Positions 1-8,282 are shown, counted from the first letter of the stretch. The stretch is 64,000 nucleotides of DNA from Gemmatimonadaceae bacterium (GCA_016742275.1 JACVCD010000006.1:62001-126000), one strand, 5' to 3'. A program made the numbers and translations. Notes: generated by a model not told the origin, from the sequence alone.

Positions 1-261
1 TTGGACCAGGCGGACGCGGCTCCCGCTGCTCCATCGCCTGACCCATTGCTTGGGGACCACCTGCGACAGGCAATCGCCACACTGTCAAGCAAACTGCAGA
101 TCGTGCTGGTGATGTACGAGATCGAAGGACACAGCCACGCGGAGATCGCGTCGGTGCTTGGAATTCCGGAAGCCACGTCAAAAACACGACTTTCCCAGGC
201 ACGTGCCCAGCTTCGACAGCTCTTGGCGCCATATGCCAAGACGGAGAACAGCAATGGATAA
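1..261 (+). CDS. ECF-type RNA polymerase sigma factor, C-terminal part (5' end outside window)
   Basis: The reading frame is open through base 1, so this is the tail of a longer gene; the TTG at base 1 need not be the true start. The visible 86 residues are a sigma-70 region 4 helix-turn-helix that would contact the -35 element: LSSKLQIVLVMYEIEGHSHAEI followed by the recognition helix with IPEATSKTRLSQARAQLR. The pattern is that of extracytoplasmic-function sigma factors. Region 2 is not in the window. The stop codon overlaps the start of the next gene by 8 bp, so the two are translationally coupled. This is the usual arrangement of an ECF sigma factor with its regulator. Confidence 0.85.
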   Translation: MDQADAAPAAPSPDPLLGDHLRQAIATLSSKLQIVLVMYEIEGHSHAEIASVLGIPEATSKTRLSQARAQLRQLLAPYAKTENSNG

Positions 262-871
262 CGATCAGGACCGCAGCGACTTCTCCGCGCCACCAGACGC
301 GACCCTCGATGCCGCGCTCGCGCAATTGCGTGGCATGCGTCCCGATTCCCCCATGCGAAAGGATGAGGTCTGGCGCGCCATCCAAGCGAGTCAGCGCGCG
401 ACGTCCGAAACGTCCAGCACGCGTCGATGGATGGCCGCGGCGGCCATGGTCGTTATGGCGGGTGGCGCCGGTCTCGCGGTGGAGTGGACACGGCGCGTTG
501 AAGGCAGTGGTGGACAAGGCAGCGCTGTTGTCGATCCTGTATTGGTGAGCGCTGGTCCGATTCTGCGTGCACTGACTACGCCGCAGGTACCGACGCCTCC
601 TGTTGCCGAAGCTGCCGCGTCGCCTTCTGTAGCACTGGTGAAGGAAGACACGCTGCGTCGCCAGAGTGCGCTGCTGCTGGTGGCCACTCGCGTTGCCATG
701 GACGACACGTCTCTGACGTCACAGCAGGAGCGCCTTCTGCTTGACGTGGAGTATGTGCTGGCACAAGTGGTGGAAGCCGGATCGCATGATCAGGCGGAAG
801 GTGCGCTCATTCGCAACACGATCAACAGTCGGAACCTCCTGCGTCGCGTAGAACGCGGAGGTCTGCAATGA
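254..871 (+). CDS. Single-pass membrane protein, possible anti-sigma factor
   Basis: 205 residues. The ATG at 254 lies inside the end of the sigma-factor gene (8 bp overlap), which favours it over the longer in-frame start at 158. The N-terminal ~55 residues are polar and cytosolic. They are followed by a single hydrophobic segment (WMAAAAMVVMAGGAGLAV, about residues 58-75) and a proline- and alanine-rich outer part with a helical C-terminal third. This topology and coupling to an ECF sigma gene fit an anti-sigma factor, but I see no recognisable zinc-binding HxxxCxxC motif. The role is therefore inferred from position. The end overlaps the next gene by 4 bp (ATGA). Confidence 0.6.
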   Translation: MDNDQDRSDFSAPPDATLDAALAQLRGMRPDSPMRKDEVWRAIQASQRATSETSSTRRWMAAAAMVVMAGGAGLAVEWTRRVEGSGGQGSAVVDPVLVSAGPILRALTTPQVPTPPVAEAAASPSVALVKEDTLRRQSALLLVATRVAMDDTSLTSQQERLLLDVEYVLAQVVEAGSHDQAEGALIRNTINSRNLLRRVERGGLQ

Positions 872-1818
872 CATCCTCTTGGTGCTGCCACAGGCGGATA
901 GGTGCTGTGGGGGTCGCGGCATTCTTCGCCTTCGTGTTGATCTCTTGCCAGGATCATCCTGTTGCCGATTCGGCGCGGCGGGAAGCAGGCAGCGCAGTGA
1001 TGGCGAGTGACGTCACGCCAGGTGCAACTGACTCGGCGTCGCAGCTCTACTTGAACGCTCGGGTCGCGCTCGAACAAGACGATACCACGAGTGCGCTGCA
1101 ACAGCTCGATCGCGTTATTGTTGGCTGGTCACAGTCCAACCGCGGCGTGCAGGCCATGTACTGGAAGGCCTTTATCCTGTATCGACGTGGCGCGGCGAGT
1201 GACCTGAAAACGGCCTCGCGTCTTCTGGAGCTTGCCACTCAACTCGCACCGACAACGTTCGCGATCGGCGACGCCTCGACGTTGCTCTTGCGCATCAGGG
1301 TGCGCCTCGCGAATGCGGGGGATTCTGACGCCATTCGGGAGCTGGGATTCCCCGATCACGAGTCATGGACCGCGTGCCGTCTCGCGAACGACGCGAATCA
1401 ACTGGCGCGTGTGGTTTCGGCTGGCGATTCGCCGGAGCGACAGATGGTCTTGTTGCGTGACATCATGGACGACCCTTCGGTGTGTGCTGCTCCCACGCGA
1501 GAGCAGGCCCTGCTGATCTTGGCGCGCATTCCGAACGGCCTTGGCGTTTCTTCTCTGGTTAAGGCCATCGAGGAAGACGGTTCGCTTGCTGTGCGCCGAA
1601 CGGCGTTGCGTGTCCTGCCGCGGCCAGCACCCGACACAGCTCGCAACGTGTTGCGGCAGGTGCTGGTCAGCGCAACGGACGTGACATCACTCGAGGCGGC
1701 GGCGTCCGCATGGGCATCCCGGCTGGACTGGGGCATTGAGCCGCTCCACGCATACCTCAGACGCTCCGATCGCAATGCGACTGTGGTGGACTACGTCACC
1801 AGGCTGCTGACACGTTGA
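868..1818 (+). CDS. TPR/HEAT-like lipoprotein of unknown function
   Basis: 316 residues starting at an ATGA overlap with the upstream gene. The N-terminus has a short charged region, a hydrophobic stretch and a lipobox (FVLISC, Cys 27), so it is probably a lipoprotein. Residues about 55-160 read as paired helices of tetratricopeptide type (YLNARVALEQDDTTSALQQLDRVI). The C-terminal half has HEAT-like helices (REQALLILARIPNGLGVSSLVKAIEE). It is the third gene of the sigma-factor operon, so it may be an envelope sensor or assembly factor for that regulon; no specific activity can be read from the sequence. Confidence 0.6.
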   Translation: MTSSWCCHRRIGAVGVAAFFAFVLISCQDHPVADSARREAGSAVMASDVTPGATDSASQLYLNARVALEQDDTTSALQQLDRVIVGWSQSNRGVQAMYWKAFILYRRGAASDLKTASRLLELATQLAPTTFAIGDASTLLLRIRVRLANAGDSDAIRELGFPDHESWTACRLANDANQLARVVSAGDSPERQMVLLRDIMDDPSVCAAPTREQALLILARIPNGLGVSSLVKAIEEDGSLAVRRTALRVLPRPAPDTARNVLRQVLVSATDVTSLEAAASAWASRLDWGIEPLHAYLRRSDRNATVVDYVTRLLTR

Positions 1819-1901
1819 TCCTGAGTTGAATTCGAGCATTGCATCGGTGTGCGAGGCGTTCATGTCCCCAAATCAGTTCACCATTCTTCCAAGCTCCCAT
1901 A

Positions 1902-2705
1902 ATGACACAAGTTCCAGGTAGCGTGCTTCTGTTTGCGGATCAGCCGTCGATTATGCAATGGCTTGCCGGTGCCCTCGTCTCATACAACCCGGTGATTGTT
2001 ACGTCGTGGTATGCAGTCGAGGCTCACCTTGGCCGGACACAATGCGTCATTCTCGGCGACGATTCACCCAATCCCGGGACGGTATCTGCGCGGGCGCGTT
2101 CGCTGCGGCAGCGCTCATTTGGCACCAGTGTTGTTGCCGTGACAACTCGCACGCCGGAGCACATCCGGGCTTTTGAAAGCATTGGAGTGGCTGCTTTACT
2201 GTCGTTGGGGGACTCACCGGCGAAGCTGCGGGCGGCGGTTGGTGACGCTGTCCGACGGCATCCTCTGGAATCGCTCGCTGCACAAGTGTGTGCTGCCTCA
2301 GATCTCCCACTCTATTTGCGCAATACGCTCCTCCACCTATATCGCGCATCCAGAGCCCCTCGCACTGTCCAGGAGCTCTGCGATGCCGTTGGTTGCCATC
2401 GGTCGACGCTCTGGGCACAATGGCAATCGGTTCCCGGTGCTTCCTCGCTCCGATTGCAGGATCTGGTGGATTGGGCACTGCTGCTCCGTGCATGTCTTCA
2501 GTATACAGCGGACGGCAGGTGGAGCCTTGTTGCTACATATCTCTCTGTGCACGAACACACGATTGGCAGAATCGCTCGACGTCTCATGGGCTGCGGTCTG
2601 CGCGACTTGCGTCATCCGATGGCTGCGGCAGCAGTTCATGATGCATTGCGAACGGCGATGACATCAGTTCTGGAAAGCAAGTATCTGGTTGGCCAGCGAG
2701 CATGA
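1902..2705 (+). CDS. Transcriptional regulator with receiver-like N-terminus and AraC-type helix-turn-helix
   Basis: 267 residues from the ATG at 1902; an in-frame start at 1839 gives a 21-residue extension without clear character. Residues 1-115 have the alternating hydrophobic strands of a CheY-like receiver fold (GSVLLFADQPSIMQWL, QCVILGDD, SVVAVTT). A normal phosphorylation pocket (DD, D, K) is not evident, so it is probably a pseudo-receiver. The C-terminal ~110 residues contain two helix-turn-helix units (TVQELCDAVGCHRSTLWAQW and SVHEHTIGRIARRLMGCG), as in AraC-family DNA-binding domains. It stands alone between the lipoprotein operon and the cysteine-rich peptide genes, with about 210 bp before the latter, and may regulate them. 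Confidence 0.6.
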   Translation: MTQVPGSVLLFADQPSIMQWLAGALVSYNPVIVTSWYAVEAHLGRTQCVILGDDSPNPGTVSARARSLRQRSFGTSVVAVTTRTPEHIRAFESIGVAALLSLGDSPAKLRAAVGDAVRRHPLESLAAQVCAASDLPLYLRNTLLHLYRASRAPRTVQELCDAVGCHRSTLWAQWQSVPGASSLRLQDLVDWALLLRACLQYTADGRWSLVATYLSVHEHTIGRIARRLMGCGLRDLRHPMAAAAVHDALRTAMTSVLESKYLVGQRA

Positions 2706-2914
2706 CGGAGTGGGGCAAAGATGGAGTGCTGGGCATCAAGTAGTGCAGGATGTTCCAAAGAACTTCCATCGAAGTGCTGCTGCGCACGACATTCTGCTGT
2801 GGAGCATACTGCGACGGTCGGCCTATACTGGCGGCACTGAACGAGTGCTCGTTCGGCGCGGCAGTATCTGCAATTCGGCAGGACGTCGCGTAGTCCACGT
2901 TCTTGGAGAGACGT
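2706..2914 (+). promoter_or_regulatory. Intergenic region upstream of the peptide genes with a palindrome
   Basis: This stretch holds no convincing gene. A TATACT hexamer at 2824-2829 resembles a -10 element, although no good -35 partner lies 16-18 bp upstream. Just downstream is a 16-bp palindrome, GAACGAGTGCTCGTTC, at 2839-2854, which could be an operator. A purine-rich ribosome site (GGAGAG, 2905-2910) sits directly before the ATG of the first peptide gene. The promoter reading is tentative. Confidence 0.3.
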
Positions 2915-3124
2915 ATGATTCGACGTCGAATTCTCGTTGCGCCGATTTTCCTTTCCGCATTCGCGCTGTTCGCTGCGCCTGCAGTGCCAGATGCGCTCGG
3001 TGGGCCGCGCCTCCATGCCATGGCAGAGGACTGCTGGTTCAAGTGGCTCGCTGATGCTCAGGGCACGATCTACTGCAAGGAAGACGGCCGAAACTGCCAC
3101 GCAGCGTGCCCTGGCGTCGAATAG
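2915..3124 (+). CDS. Small exported cysteine-rich peptide, copy 1
   Basis: 69 residues. The ATG at 2915 is preceded by GGAGAG at 2905-2910, which selects it over the upstream TTG at 2903. The N-terminus MIRRRILVAPIFLSAFALFA is a clear signal or leader segment. A short linker (GGPRLHAM) follows, then a mature part with cysteines at 40, 54, 61 and 65 and the ending NCHAACPG. The neighbour at 3174 has the same length and the same pattern. The layout (leader, short conserved linker, four-Cys tail) recalls the small NVEALA-type exported peptides of Bacteroidetes, which also sit near beta-propeller proteins. That is an analogy only, because the NVEALA motif itself is absent. Function unknown. Confidence 0.65.
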   Translation: MIRRRILVAPIFLSAFALFAAPAVPDALGGPRLHAMAEDCWFKWLADAQGTIYCKEDGRNCHAACPGVE

Positions 3125-3173
3125 TCGTCCTCAAATTTCCAAGTTCTCCAACTCCTTTCCGAGAGTCCAAGAA

Positions 3174-3383
3174 ATGAAACGAGCATTGATCGGCATGCTG
3201 AATCTTTCGACGGTTGCGCTCCCGTTGGCATTCGCCTTTATGACCGTGGATCCGGTAGCGGGTCCTGGTTTGCGTGCGATGACGGACGGAGACTGCAAGC
3301 GGAAGGCAGTATTCGAAAACGGGACGATGCACTGTCACGAAGAAGGAACCAACTGCGTCATCACCTGCCCCGGTGGTACTTGA
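3174..3383 (+). CDS. Small exported cysteine-rich peptide, copy 2
   Basis: 69 residues from the ATG at 3174; the longer upstream frame (to 2937) overlaps copy 1 and is not credible. It is a paralogue of the previous gene: signal-like MKRALIGMLNLSTVALPLAF, then GPGLRAM matching GPRLHAM in copy 1. Cysteines fall at 41, 54, 61 and 65. Positions G50, T51, C54, E56, G58, N60, C61, C65, P66 and G67 are identical in both peptides, although most other residues differ. This is a gene duplication with strong constraint on the cysteine framework. A strong terminator follows directly, so the two peptide genes probably form one transcript separate from the propeller gene downstream, or read through into it partially. 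Confidence 0.65.
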   Translation: MKRALIGMLNLSTVALPLAFAFMTVDPVAGPGLRAMTDGDCKRKAVFENGTMHCHEEGTNCVITCPGGT

Positions 3384-3390
3384 GCTTCGT

Positions 3391-3434
3391 GGGGAGCTTC
3401 GTCACTGACGGAGCTCCCCATTTCTCTCCTTTAT
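3391..3434 (+). terminator. Rho-independent terminator after the peptide genes
   Basis: Inverted repeat GGGGAGCTTCG (from 3391) with CGGAGCTCCCC (to 3419), including one G-U pair and a short loop near 3402-3408, followed by the T-rich run ATTTCTCTCCTTTATT. Placement 8 bp after the stop of the second peptide fits termination or attenuation between the abundant peptide transcript and the propeller and thioredoxin genes. Confidence 0.7.
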
Positions 3435-3470
3435 TGACGAAGTTTCATTCTAGAGAGGACGATGACATCG

Positions 3471-4574
3471 ATGCGTGGTCTCCAGTGTGTTCGATCGATC
3501 GCCAATAGTATTGCGCTTTTCAGTCTAACAATTTCTCTGTGCGCCTGCGGTACGGTCCTCGCTGACGATAGCGCGAAGCCATTCCCTGTCGCTGTTACGG
3601 TCCCGGATTCCGCGGTCCGGGAGATGTTTCTCGAAGCGATAGACTCCGTAAGCCTTAGTGGTAGCGAGTCAGGTCAGGTTGGACGAATCACGCATTTTCT
3701 CCCAACATCCGAAGGCTACTTCGTGATCGACGGAAGCAATAAGGTCGTGCTTGCATTTGATGCGACTGGAGCGCTGACTGCACAAGTCGGACGCAACGGA
3801 ATGGAAATGGACCAATATGAAGATCCATACCGCGTTGCTGTTCGAGGTGATTCAATATTCGTTCTCGATCTTGCGCGTTTCAGTCACGTGCTTGTCTTTG
3901 ATCGAGGCGGCGCCTATGTCGGGGGAGTGAACTGGAAGAATGAGCGAATGCCAACGGATATGCAGCTGACGAATACCGGAATGGCTATTTCGACAACGGT
4001 TAAGCCTGAAAGAGGCAAGCCTTCTGATGTAATGCACATTGTCACTGAGGCCAAAAGCTTTACCGGGTGCCAGATTGATCCTCGTATCATTGAGAGCGAT
4101 AGGAAAGGTGGAATGCTGGGATCAATGGTTTTTGCTACCATAAGTAAGAATGCTGATCGCATCTTCTGTGCTTTGCCGACGACTCCAGTCGTACAAGTAG
4201 TCGATACGTCCGGCCGCCTCCTGCCGCCCGTGACTAGCGCTCCGCCATTCTATGTCGCGCCGCTCGATAAACCGCTGACGATGAACACGAAGCAGATGAT
4301 GGCGTTCAATGCGTCCTTTACCACTCATGTGGCTTTCACGCCGACGCCATCTGGCTTTGTTTCAACCTATAGTCAGTATGACACGGTGGGGCAGCGCACC
4401 AAGTACATGCTTTTTGCCTGCGACAGTGCGAATGCAATCCGGACGTGCGGCACATCGCAGGTGGACCGCCGCGTGCTTCATGTCGCATCACCGGACACCG
4501 TCTTTCTCGAAGAGCCAAGGGTTGATGGTCGTCTTGTCGTTGGCCGCTATCGTATCAAGGGGTTGGGACGATGA
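3471..4574 (+). CDS. Six-bladed beta-propeller lipoprotein
   Basis: 367 residues. Two ATGs compete (3462 and 3471); GAGAGGA at 3453-3459 is 2 bp from the first and 11 bp from the second, so 3471 is preferred. The signal segment ends in a lipobox (ISLCAC). The body is a chain of short beta motifs typical of the 6-bladed propeller proteins common in Bacteroidetes and Gemmatimonadota: HFLPTSEGYFVIDGSNKVVL, GRNGMEMDQYEDPYRVAV, DSIFVLDLARFSHVLVFD. It has five or more cysteines in the mature part. The stop overlaps the start of the CxxC lipoprotein (ATGA), so the two are co-translated. Likely acts at the outer membrane or periplasm as a binding or sensing partner; the ligand is unknown. Confidence 0.7.
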   Translation: MRGLQCVRSIANSIALFSLTISLCACGTVLADDSAKPFPVAVTVPDSAVREMFLEAIDSVSLSGSESGQVGRITHFLPTSEGYFVIDGSNKVVLAFDATGALTAQVGRNGMEMDQYEDPYRVAVRGDSIFVLDLARFSHVLVFDRGGAYVGGVNWKNERMPTDMQLTNTGMAISTTVKPERGKPSDVMHIVTEAKSFTGCQIDPRIIESDRKGGMLGSMVFATISKNADRIFCALPTTPVVQVVDTSGRLLPPVTSAPPFYVAPLDKPLTMNTKQMMAFNASFTTHVAFTPTPSGFVSTYSQYDTVGQRTKYMLFACDSANAIRTCGTSQVDRRVLHVASPDTVFLEEPRVDGRLVVGRYRIKGLGR

Positions 4575-5149
4575 TGTCTGTTCCGAAGGTCTACGCCAGA
4601 TTGATCGTCTTGGCGGCCGTGTGGAGCGTGGGGTGCACTTCATCAGAGGAAAGAGGCACGCGACCGCCCAATTGGCGCCCCGTGACCATGGCGCATGGGA
4701 TTGCGATTGACGCTCAGATTGAGGAGACGTCGTTGGACTGCGGCGATGAAGGGACTCGCCAGCTTGCACCGCGATCGGGAGTTCAGCTGATTACGTTTTC
4801 AACACCCTACGACTGTTCTGCTTGTACGCCGCATTTGGCCGCATTGGATTCGCTGAAAAAGCAGGGCATGCTTCCTGAAGGTGATGCCATGGTGCTTTGG
4901 GCTCCTGGAGAGAATCTTGATCATGAAGTCGGTATGGTGCGGGGGAAAACGCATCGAACAGTCTGCGTCGATCAAAAGGGCATGATGTGGGACAGACATG
5001 ATTTGCAGCATACTCCTGTAACTGTTCTCTTGGTCGATGGTCGCGTCGTTTACATGAACGACCGACTGCTCGATAGCGAGTCACAACGAGCGGCATTCTT
5101 GCAGGATCTGATGCAGTATTCGGGCACGGGACCACATCGATCAGACTAA
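4571..5149 (+). CDS. Thioredoxin-fold lipoprotein with CxxC motif
   Basis: 192 residues, start codon overlapping the previous stop. The leader ends in a lipobox (VWSVGC, Cys 22). The core has the thioredoxin-like order: a strand (VQLITFSTPYD), a CSAC active-site-type motif, a following helix (TPHLAALDSLKKQG), and later HTPVTVLLVDGRVVY, where the cis-Pro strand is expected. Such proteins exchange disulfides or act as TlpA-like reductants in the periplasm. Being coupled to a propeller protein and downstream of two four-Cys peptides suggests a role in forming or reducing the peptides' disulfides; this is inference. It is shorter than, and distinct from, DsbA. Confidence 0.6.
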   Translation: MMSVPKVYARLIVLAAVWSVGCTSSEERGTRPPNWRPVTMAHGIAIDAQIEETSLDCGDEGTRQLAPRSGVQLITFSTPYDCSACTPHLAALDSLKKQGMLPEGDAMVLWAPGENLDHEVGMVRGKTHRTVCVDQKGMMWDRHDLQHTPVTVLLVDGRVVYMNDRLLDSESQRAAFLQDLMQYSGTGPHRSD

Positions 5150-5242
5150 TCCTGCGCACAGATGGGCAGACCATTGCACAGGGCTACATCAGGCGGGCCA
5201 TCTGCAGTTGCCCACGGGGGGCAAGACGCCCTAACGTTCGGT

Positions 5243-5737
5243 ATGCCGATCGTATCGTTTGACGCGCTGCCTGATACAGCGCGCGTGTGGGTCTTCGGCG
5301 CGGCGTCTCCGGTCACGGGAGACGCCGCGTCACGTGTATTGCAGACCGTGGATGAGCATCTCGCCCAGTGGCGTGCGCATGGTGTGCCGCTCGTCTGCGC
5401 CCGCGACTGGCGCGAGGACCGTTTTCTGGCCATCGCCGTCGATGAAGCCGCCAGTGATGCGTCGGGGTGCTCCATCGATGCCCTCTTTCATGTGCTGCAG
5501 GACGTCGAATCCGAGCTCGAAGTGTCCTTGGTGCCGAGCGGGTTGGTGTATTGGCGCGATCCGGCGGGACAGGTGGTGAGCGCCGAACGTGCGGTCTTCC
5601 GCGCGGCGGCATCGGCAGGCAATGTAGGGCGCGACACGCCGGTGTTCGATACGCTCATCACCACCGTTGGTGATTGGCGCGGCAATTTCGAGCGGCCGGC
5701 TGGAGAGTCCTGGCATCGGCGGTGGGTTGGAGGTTGA
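5243..5737 (+). CDS. Conserved small protein often annotated as 'ABC transporter ATPase'
   Basis: 164 residues from the ATG at 5243. The in-frame ATG at 5162 adds 27 residues of low-complexity character and is less likely. The sequence FDALPDTARVWVFGAASPVTG, a central DASGCSIDALFHVLQDVESE and a C-terminal VFDTLITTVGDWRGNFERP match a short conserved protein family seen in Bacteroidetes and Gemmatimonadota. That family carries the label ABC transporter ATPase despite having no Walker A or signature motif. I see no nucleotide-binding motif, so that name is misleading. Cytosolic, no signal peptide, function unknown. Confidence 0.55.
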   Translation: MPIVSFDALPDTARVWVFGAASPVTGDAASRVLQTVDEHLAQWRAHGVPLVCARDWREDRFLAIAVDEAASDASGCSIDALFHVLQDVESELEVSLVPSGLVYWRDPAGQVVSAERAVFRAAASAGNVGRDTPVFDTLITTVGDWRGNFERPAGESWHRRWVGG

Positions 5738-5794
5738 TGCCACGCTGATGCCGCGTTGGTAAACGCAGGATTCACATTGGAGATGATCTTGAAG

Positions 5795-6922
5795 ATGGTC
5801 GTGTGGCGTGTGGTCCGGCGGTTGATGCCCGCTATTGGATTCCTTGCCTGTGGTCCCGCAGAAGAGGACGCCGGTGCGGCGGATGCCTCGGCACTGGAAG
5901 CCATTTCCGTATTTGTGCCCGAGGACAGCGTCTCGCTGACGCATGGTGGAGACGACCTGCTACGCGTCGTGGCATTGGCTGCGGACTCGTTCGCCGTTGC
6001 TGGCTACCCGGATGACCCGCTCTGCTTTGTTGCCCTGCGAACGCACGAATCGAAGTGTGTGCCTGTCAAAGGCGGAGGGCCGGCGGAAGTGTTGGGTATT
6101 GAGGAGTTCTCCGTCTGGCCGCCCGCATCCGTCGCAATATGGGACGGACAAACCGGAAAGCTTGGTGTGTGGAGTCGCTCAGGTCGACCGGATACCACCA
6201 TTCAGGTAATGCGTCCCTCGCTCAAACGGCAAATTCTGATCGGCGTTCTTCCTGATTCGACAGTCATTGTCGGCGAGTCTGCGGCATTCGATGACATGCC
6301 CATCGGTGTGCATCCGATTGTGCACAAGCTGTTTGCTGTTCGTGGTGGCACAACCCAGCCCGTCGCACTGTCCGATGGACGTGAGAGTTGGACCAGTGTA
6401 GTCGAAGGCAAAGGCTACCGATCTGGCCGCAACGTGCCGTCATTCGACGAGTCATTTGATGTGGTGACGCGCGGTGGCGTGCTGCGTGTCGATGCTCGGC
6501 GTTGTGTGCTCGAAGCTCCGCAGAGCGAAGCGCGTCCCATTCCCGCTGATGTGTGTGGGACAGGTGCGAATGGTTTTCGTGAGGCTGTCTTACGGAGTCT
6601 CGACTCCGCAGATGGGCCTGATGCGGACACTCATCGCGCAAAGGCTCGCGCTTCGGACATACCCGAGTCGTATCCGAGTATCGCAGCGGTGTTGGCCAGC
6701 TATCACACGGACGAAGTCGCGCTTCGGCGGGGCCGTACATCGAAGGACGTCGCGCCATTTTGGGCGGTGTTGCGCCGCGATGGTTCCGTGGTCGAGAGAC
6801 TCACTGTTCCCGGTGGTATCCGGCTTCTTGGGTTCAGTCGCACGCACTTTGTTGGTGCGCGCGCGCCCGTCGATTCAGAGGAGTCTGTGCAACTGCTCTT
6901 CATGCCACGCGCGTCGCGCTAG
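5795..6922 (+). CDS. Beta-propeller-like lipoprotein of unknown function
   Basis: 375 residues if the ATG at 5795 is used; it is placed about 11 bp after a GGAG-like sequence at 5779-5782. Alternative starts are the ATG at 5783 and the TTG at 5756. The leader ends with a lipobox (IGFLACG). The remainder is made of repeated beta hairpins with inserted aspartates (DSFAVAGYPDD, SVAIWDGQTGKLGVW, DSTVIVGESAAFD), as in 6-bladed propeller lipoproteins, though more divergent than the one at 3471. It stands alone, convergent with the hipBA operon. No ligand or enzymatic residues recognised. Confidence 0.5.
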   Translation: MVVWRVVRRLMPAIGFLACGPAEEDAGAADASALEAISVFVPEDSVSLTHGGDDLLRVVALAADSFAVAGYPDDPLCFVALRTHESKCVPVKGGGPAEVLGIEEFSVWPPASVAIWDGQTGKLGVWSRSGRPDTTIQVMRPSLKRQILIGVLPDSTVIVGESAAFDDMPIGVHPIVHKLFAVRGGTTQPVALSDGRESWTSVVEGKGYRSGRNVPSFDESFDVVTRGGVLRVDARRCVLEAPQSEARPIPADVCGTGANGFREAVLRSLDSADGPDADTHRAKARASDIPESYPSIAAVLASYHTDEVALRRGRTSKDVAPFWAVLRRDGSVVERLTVPGGIRLLGFSRTHFVGARAPVDSEESVQLLFMPRASR

Positions 6923-6938
6923 TTGAGTTCTCCTGTAA

Positions 6939-8282
6939 CTACTCAATACCAAGATGAAAGCGCTCGGCCTGATCTCGCATTCCATGGGTGATGCTCTCCC
7001 ATATGTGCGGAGGAAATGTTGCAGGGAGTAAGGGCTCGACCTGCGCAATGGCGCCAGGAACCCTGTCGACCAGATCGCGCATCTCCGTGAATGAGACGCC
7101 GCTCTGGTCTGCAAGACACTTCCAGTGTCGGGTGGCAATCTTCCGGAGCTTGTATCGCTTGATCTTGCAGCGGACGGACATGGCCAGCCTGGCCTCCTGA
7201 ATGGCGAGCTTGCTGGGGCCTACGCCGATGATGGGCCATGCCGAGAGTACATCGTACAGTGGCGTCAGCGTGTGGCCATCGCGCCGCAGAAACAGGGAGA
7301 AGTTCTTGGCGTGTCCGTCGATGGCGGCAAGCACCCAGAACGCAAGCTGGGCCAGCACAAACGTGCGTACATCGTTGTCCGGATCGACACTGGCGCGCAG
7401 TATCTGCATGATGCTGTCCATGCCCGGTCCACCCTTATCTTCGTACTTGTCATCGACGGAGACGCCCAGGGCCTGGCACATGTCTTCCTGGGGCAGTCTG
7501 ATGATGTGTGCGGAAGCATGCCATTGACGGTCAAACCGCTCGACCACCAATGCGTGCTCCGTGCTGACATCATCGCTGAATGTCGCCATCTCTGTCGTTG
7601 CGACGGGGAAGCCCATGGCGTCCAGCAACTGCAAGCACAGCCATTCATTGGCAATGGAGTGCTCGAGGTCGTATCGCATGTTGCCGACGAGGCCAAGCGG
7701 CAACTTGAGGATATGGGTTGATGGTGTGACACCCTTTGGCAGGAACCATCTACCGTCTTTTCGCAGCAGTGCCGTTTTTTCCTGTGCGCCAGCGACAGAG
7801 ATGCGAAAGGGCTCGTCAGCGGTGTCGCGCGCTCCCATGGAATCCGTACTCGTGACGCCGCGCAGAATCCGAGCGACCTCCGATGAGGTCAGTGGCTCAC
7901 CGTCCAGTGCAGTGCGGCTATCCGGGATCTCTCCTTCCGGAAGAATCTGAATTGCGCCCACGCAATCTCGTCCGATTCCAGCAAGCAGATCCCGCGTGGT
8001 GTTGGTGATTCTGAATCGACGGGCGACTCGCCGACGAATTACCGAACTATCGGGAAGCAGGTTGTCGAACCATGTCGTGACATGCTGACCACGATGGGCC
8101 ACGTTGCCTGGAAGAAATGGCAACGACATGGAGACTGGTCGTCCATGTATGGACTCAAGCCACGACGGAGCGTACTCCAACGTATCCGTCCCGGTACTGG
8201 TCTGTCCCCACGTGCCGACACGCTCATCGTTCATCCAAAGCCCGAGCGGACTGCGGCTCTTCGGGCTTCTGCGGATCACCAT
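6939..8282 (-). CDS. hipA: HipA-family serine/threonine kinase toxin
   Basis: 447 residues, close to E. coli HipA (440). Visible HipA features are the N-terminal HipA_N region (LGLWMNDERVGTWGQ, LSLPF-like MSLPFLPGN) and the substrate/ATP region FRISVAGAQEKTALLRKDGRW (SGAQ-like). The catalytic loop is IDGHAKNFSLFL, with Asp as base and Asn as metal ligand, followed by LTPLYDVLSAWP in place of the DFG-type motif. HipA kinases phosphorylate aminoacyl-tRNA synthetases such as GltX and halt growth unless bound by HipB. The start codon overlaps the end of hipB by 7 bp. All key catalytic motifs are present, so the toxin looks intact. Confidence 0.88.
   Translation of the reverse strand: MVIRRSPKSRSPLGLWMNDERVGTWGQTSTGTDTLEYAPSWLESIHGRPVSMSLPFLPGNVAHRGQHVTTWFDNLLPDSSVIRRRVARRFRITNTTRDLLAGIGRDCVGAIQILPEGEIPDSRTALDGEPLTSSEVARILRGVTSTDSMGARDTADEPFRISVAGAQEKTALLRKDGRWFLPKGVTPSTHILKLPLGLVGNMRYDLEHSIANEWLCLQLLDAMGFPVATTEMATFSDDVSTEHALVVERFDRQWHASAHIIRLPQEDMCQALGVSVDDKYEDKGGPGMDSIMQILRASVDPDNDVRTFVLAQLAFWVLAAIDGHAKNFSLFLRRDGHTLTPLYDVLSAWPIIGVGPSKLAIQEARLAMSVRCKIKRYKLRKIATRHWKCLADQSGVSFTEMRDLVDRVPGAIAQVEPLLPATFPPHIWESITHGMRDQAERFHLGIE

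Noticed and set aside
2937-3173. Upstream extension of the second peptide gene
   Set aside because: It overlaps the first peptide gene in another frame; the ATG at 3174 gives a signal peptide and the same 69-residue length as its paralogue.
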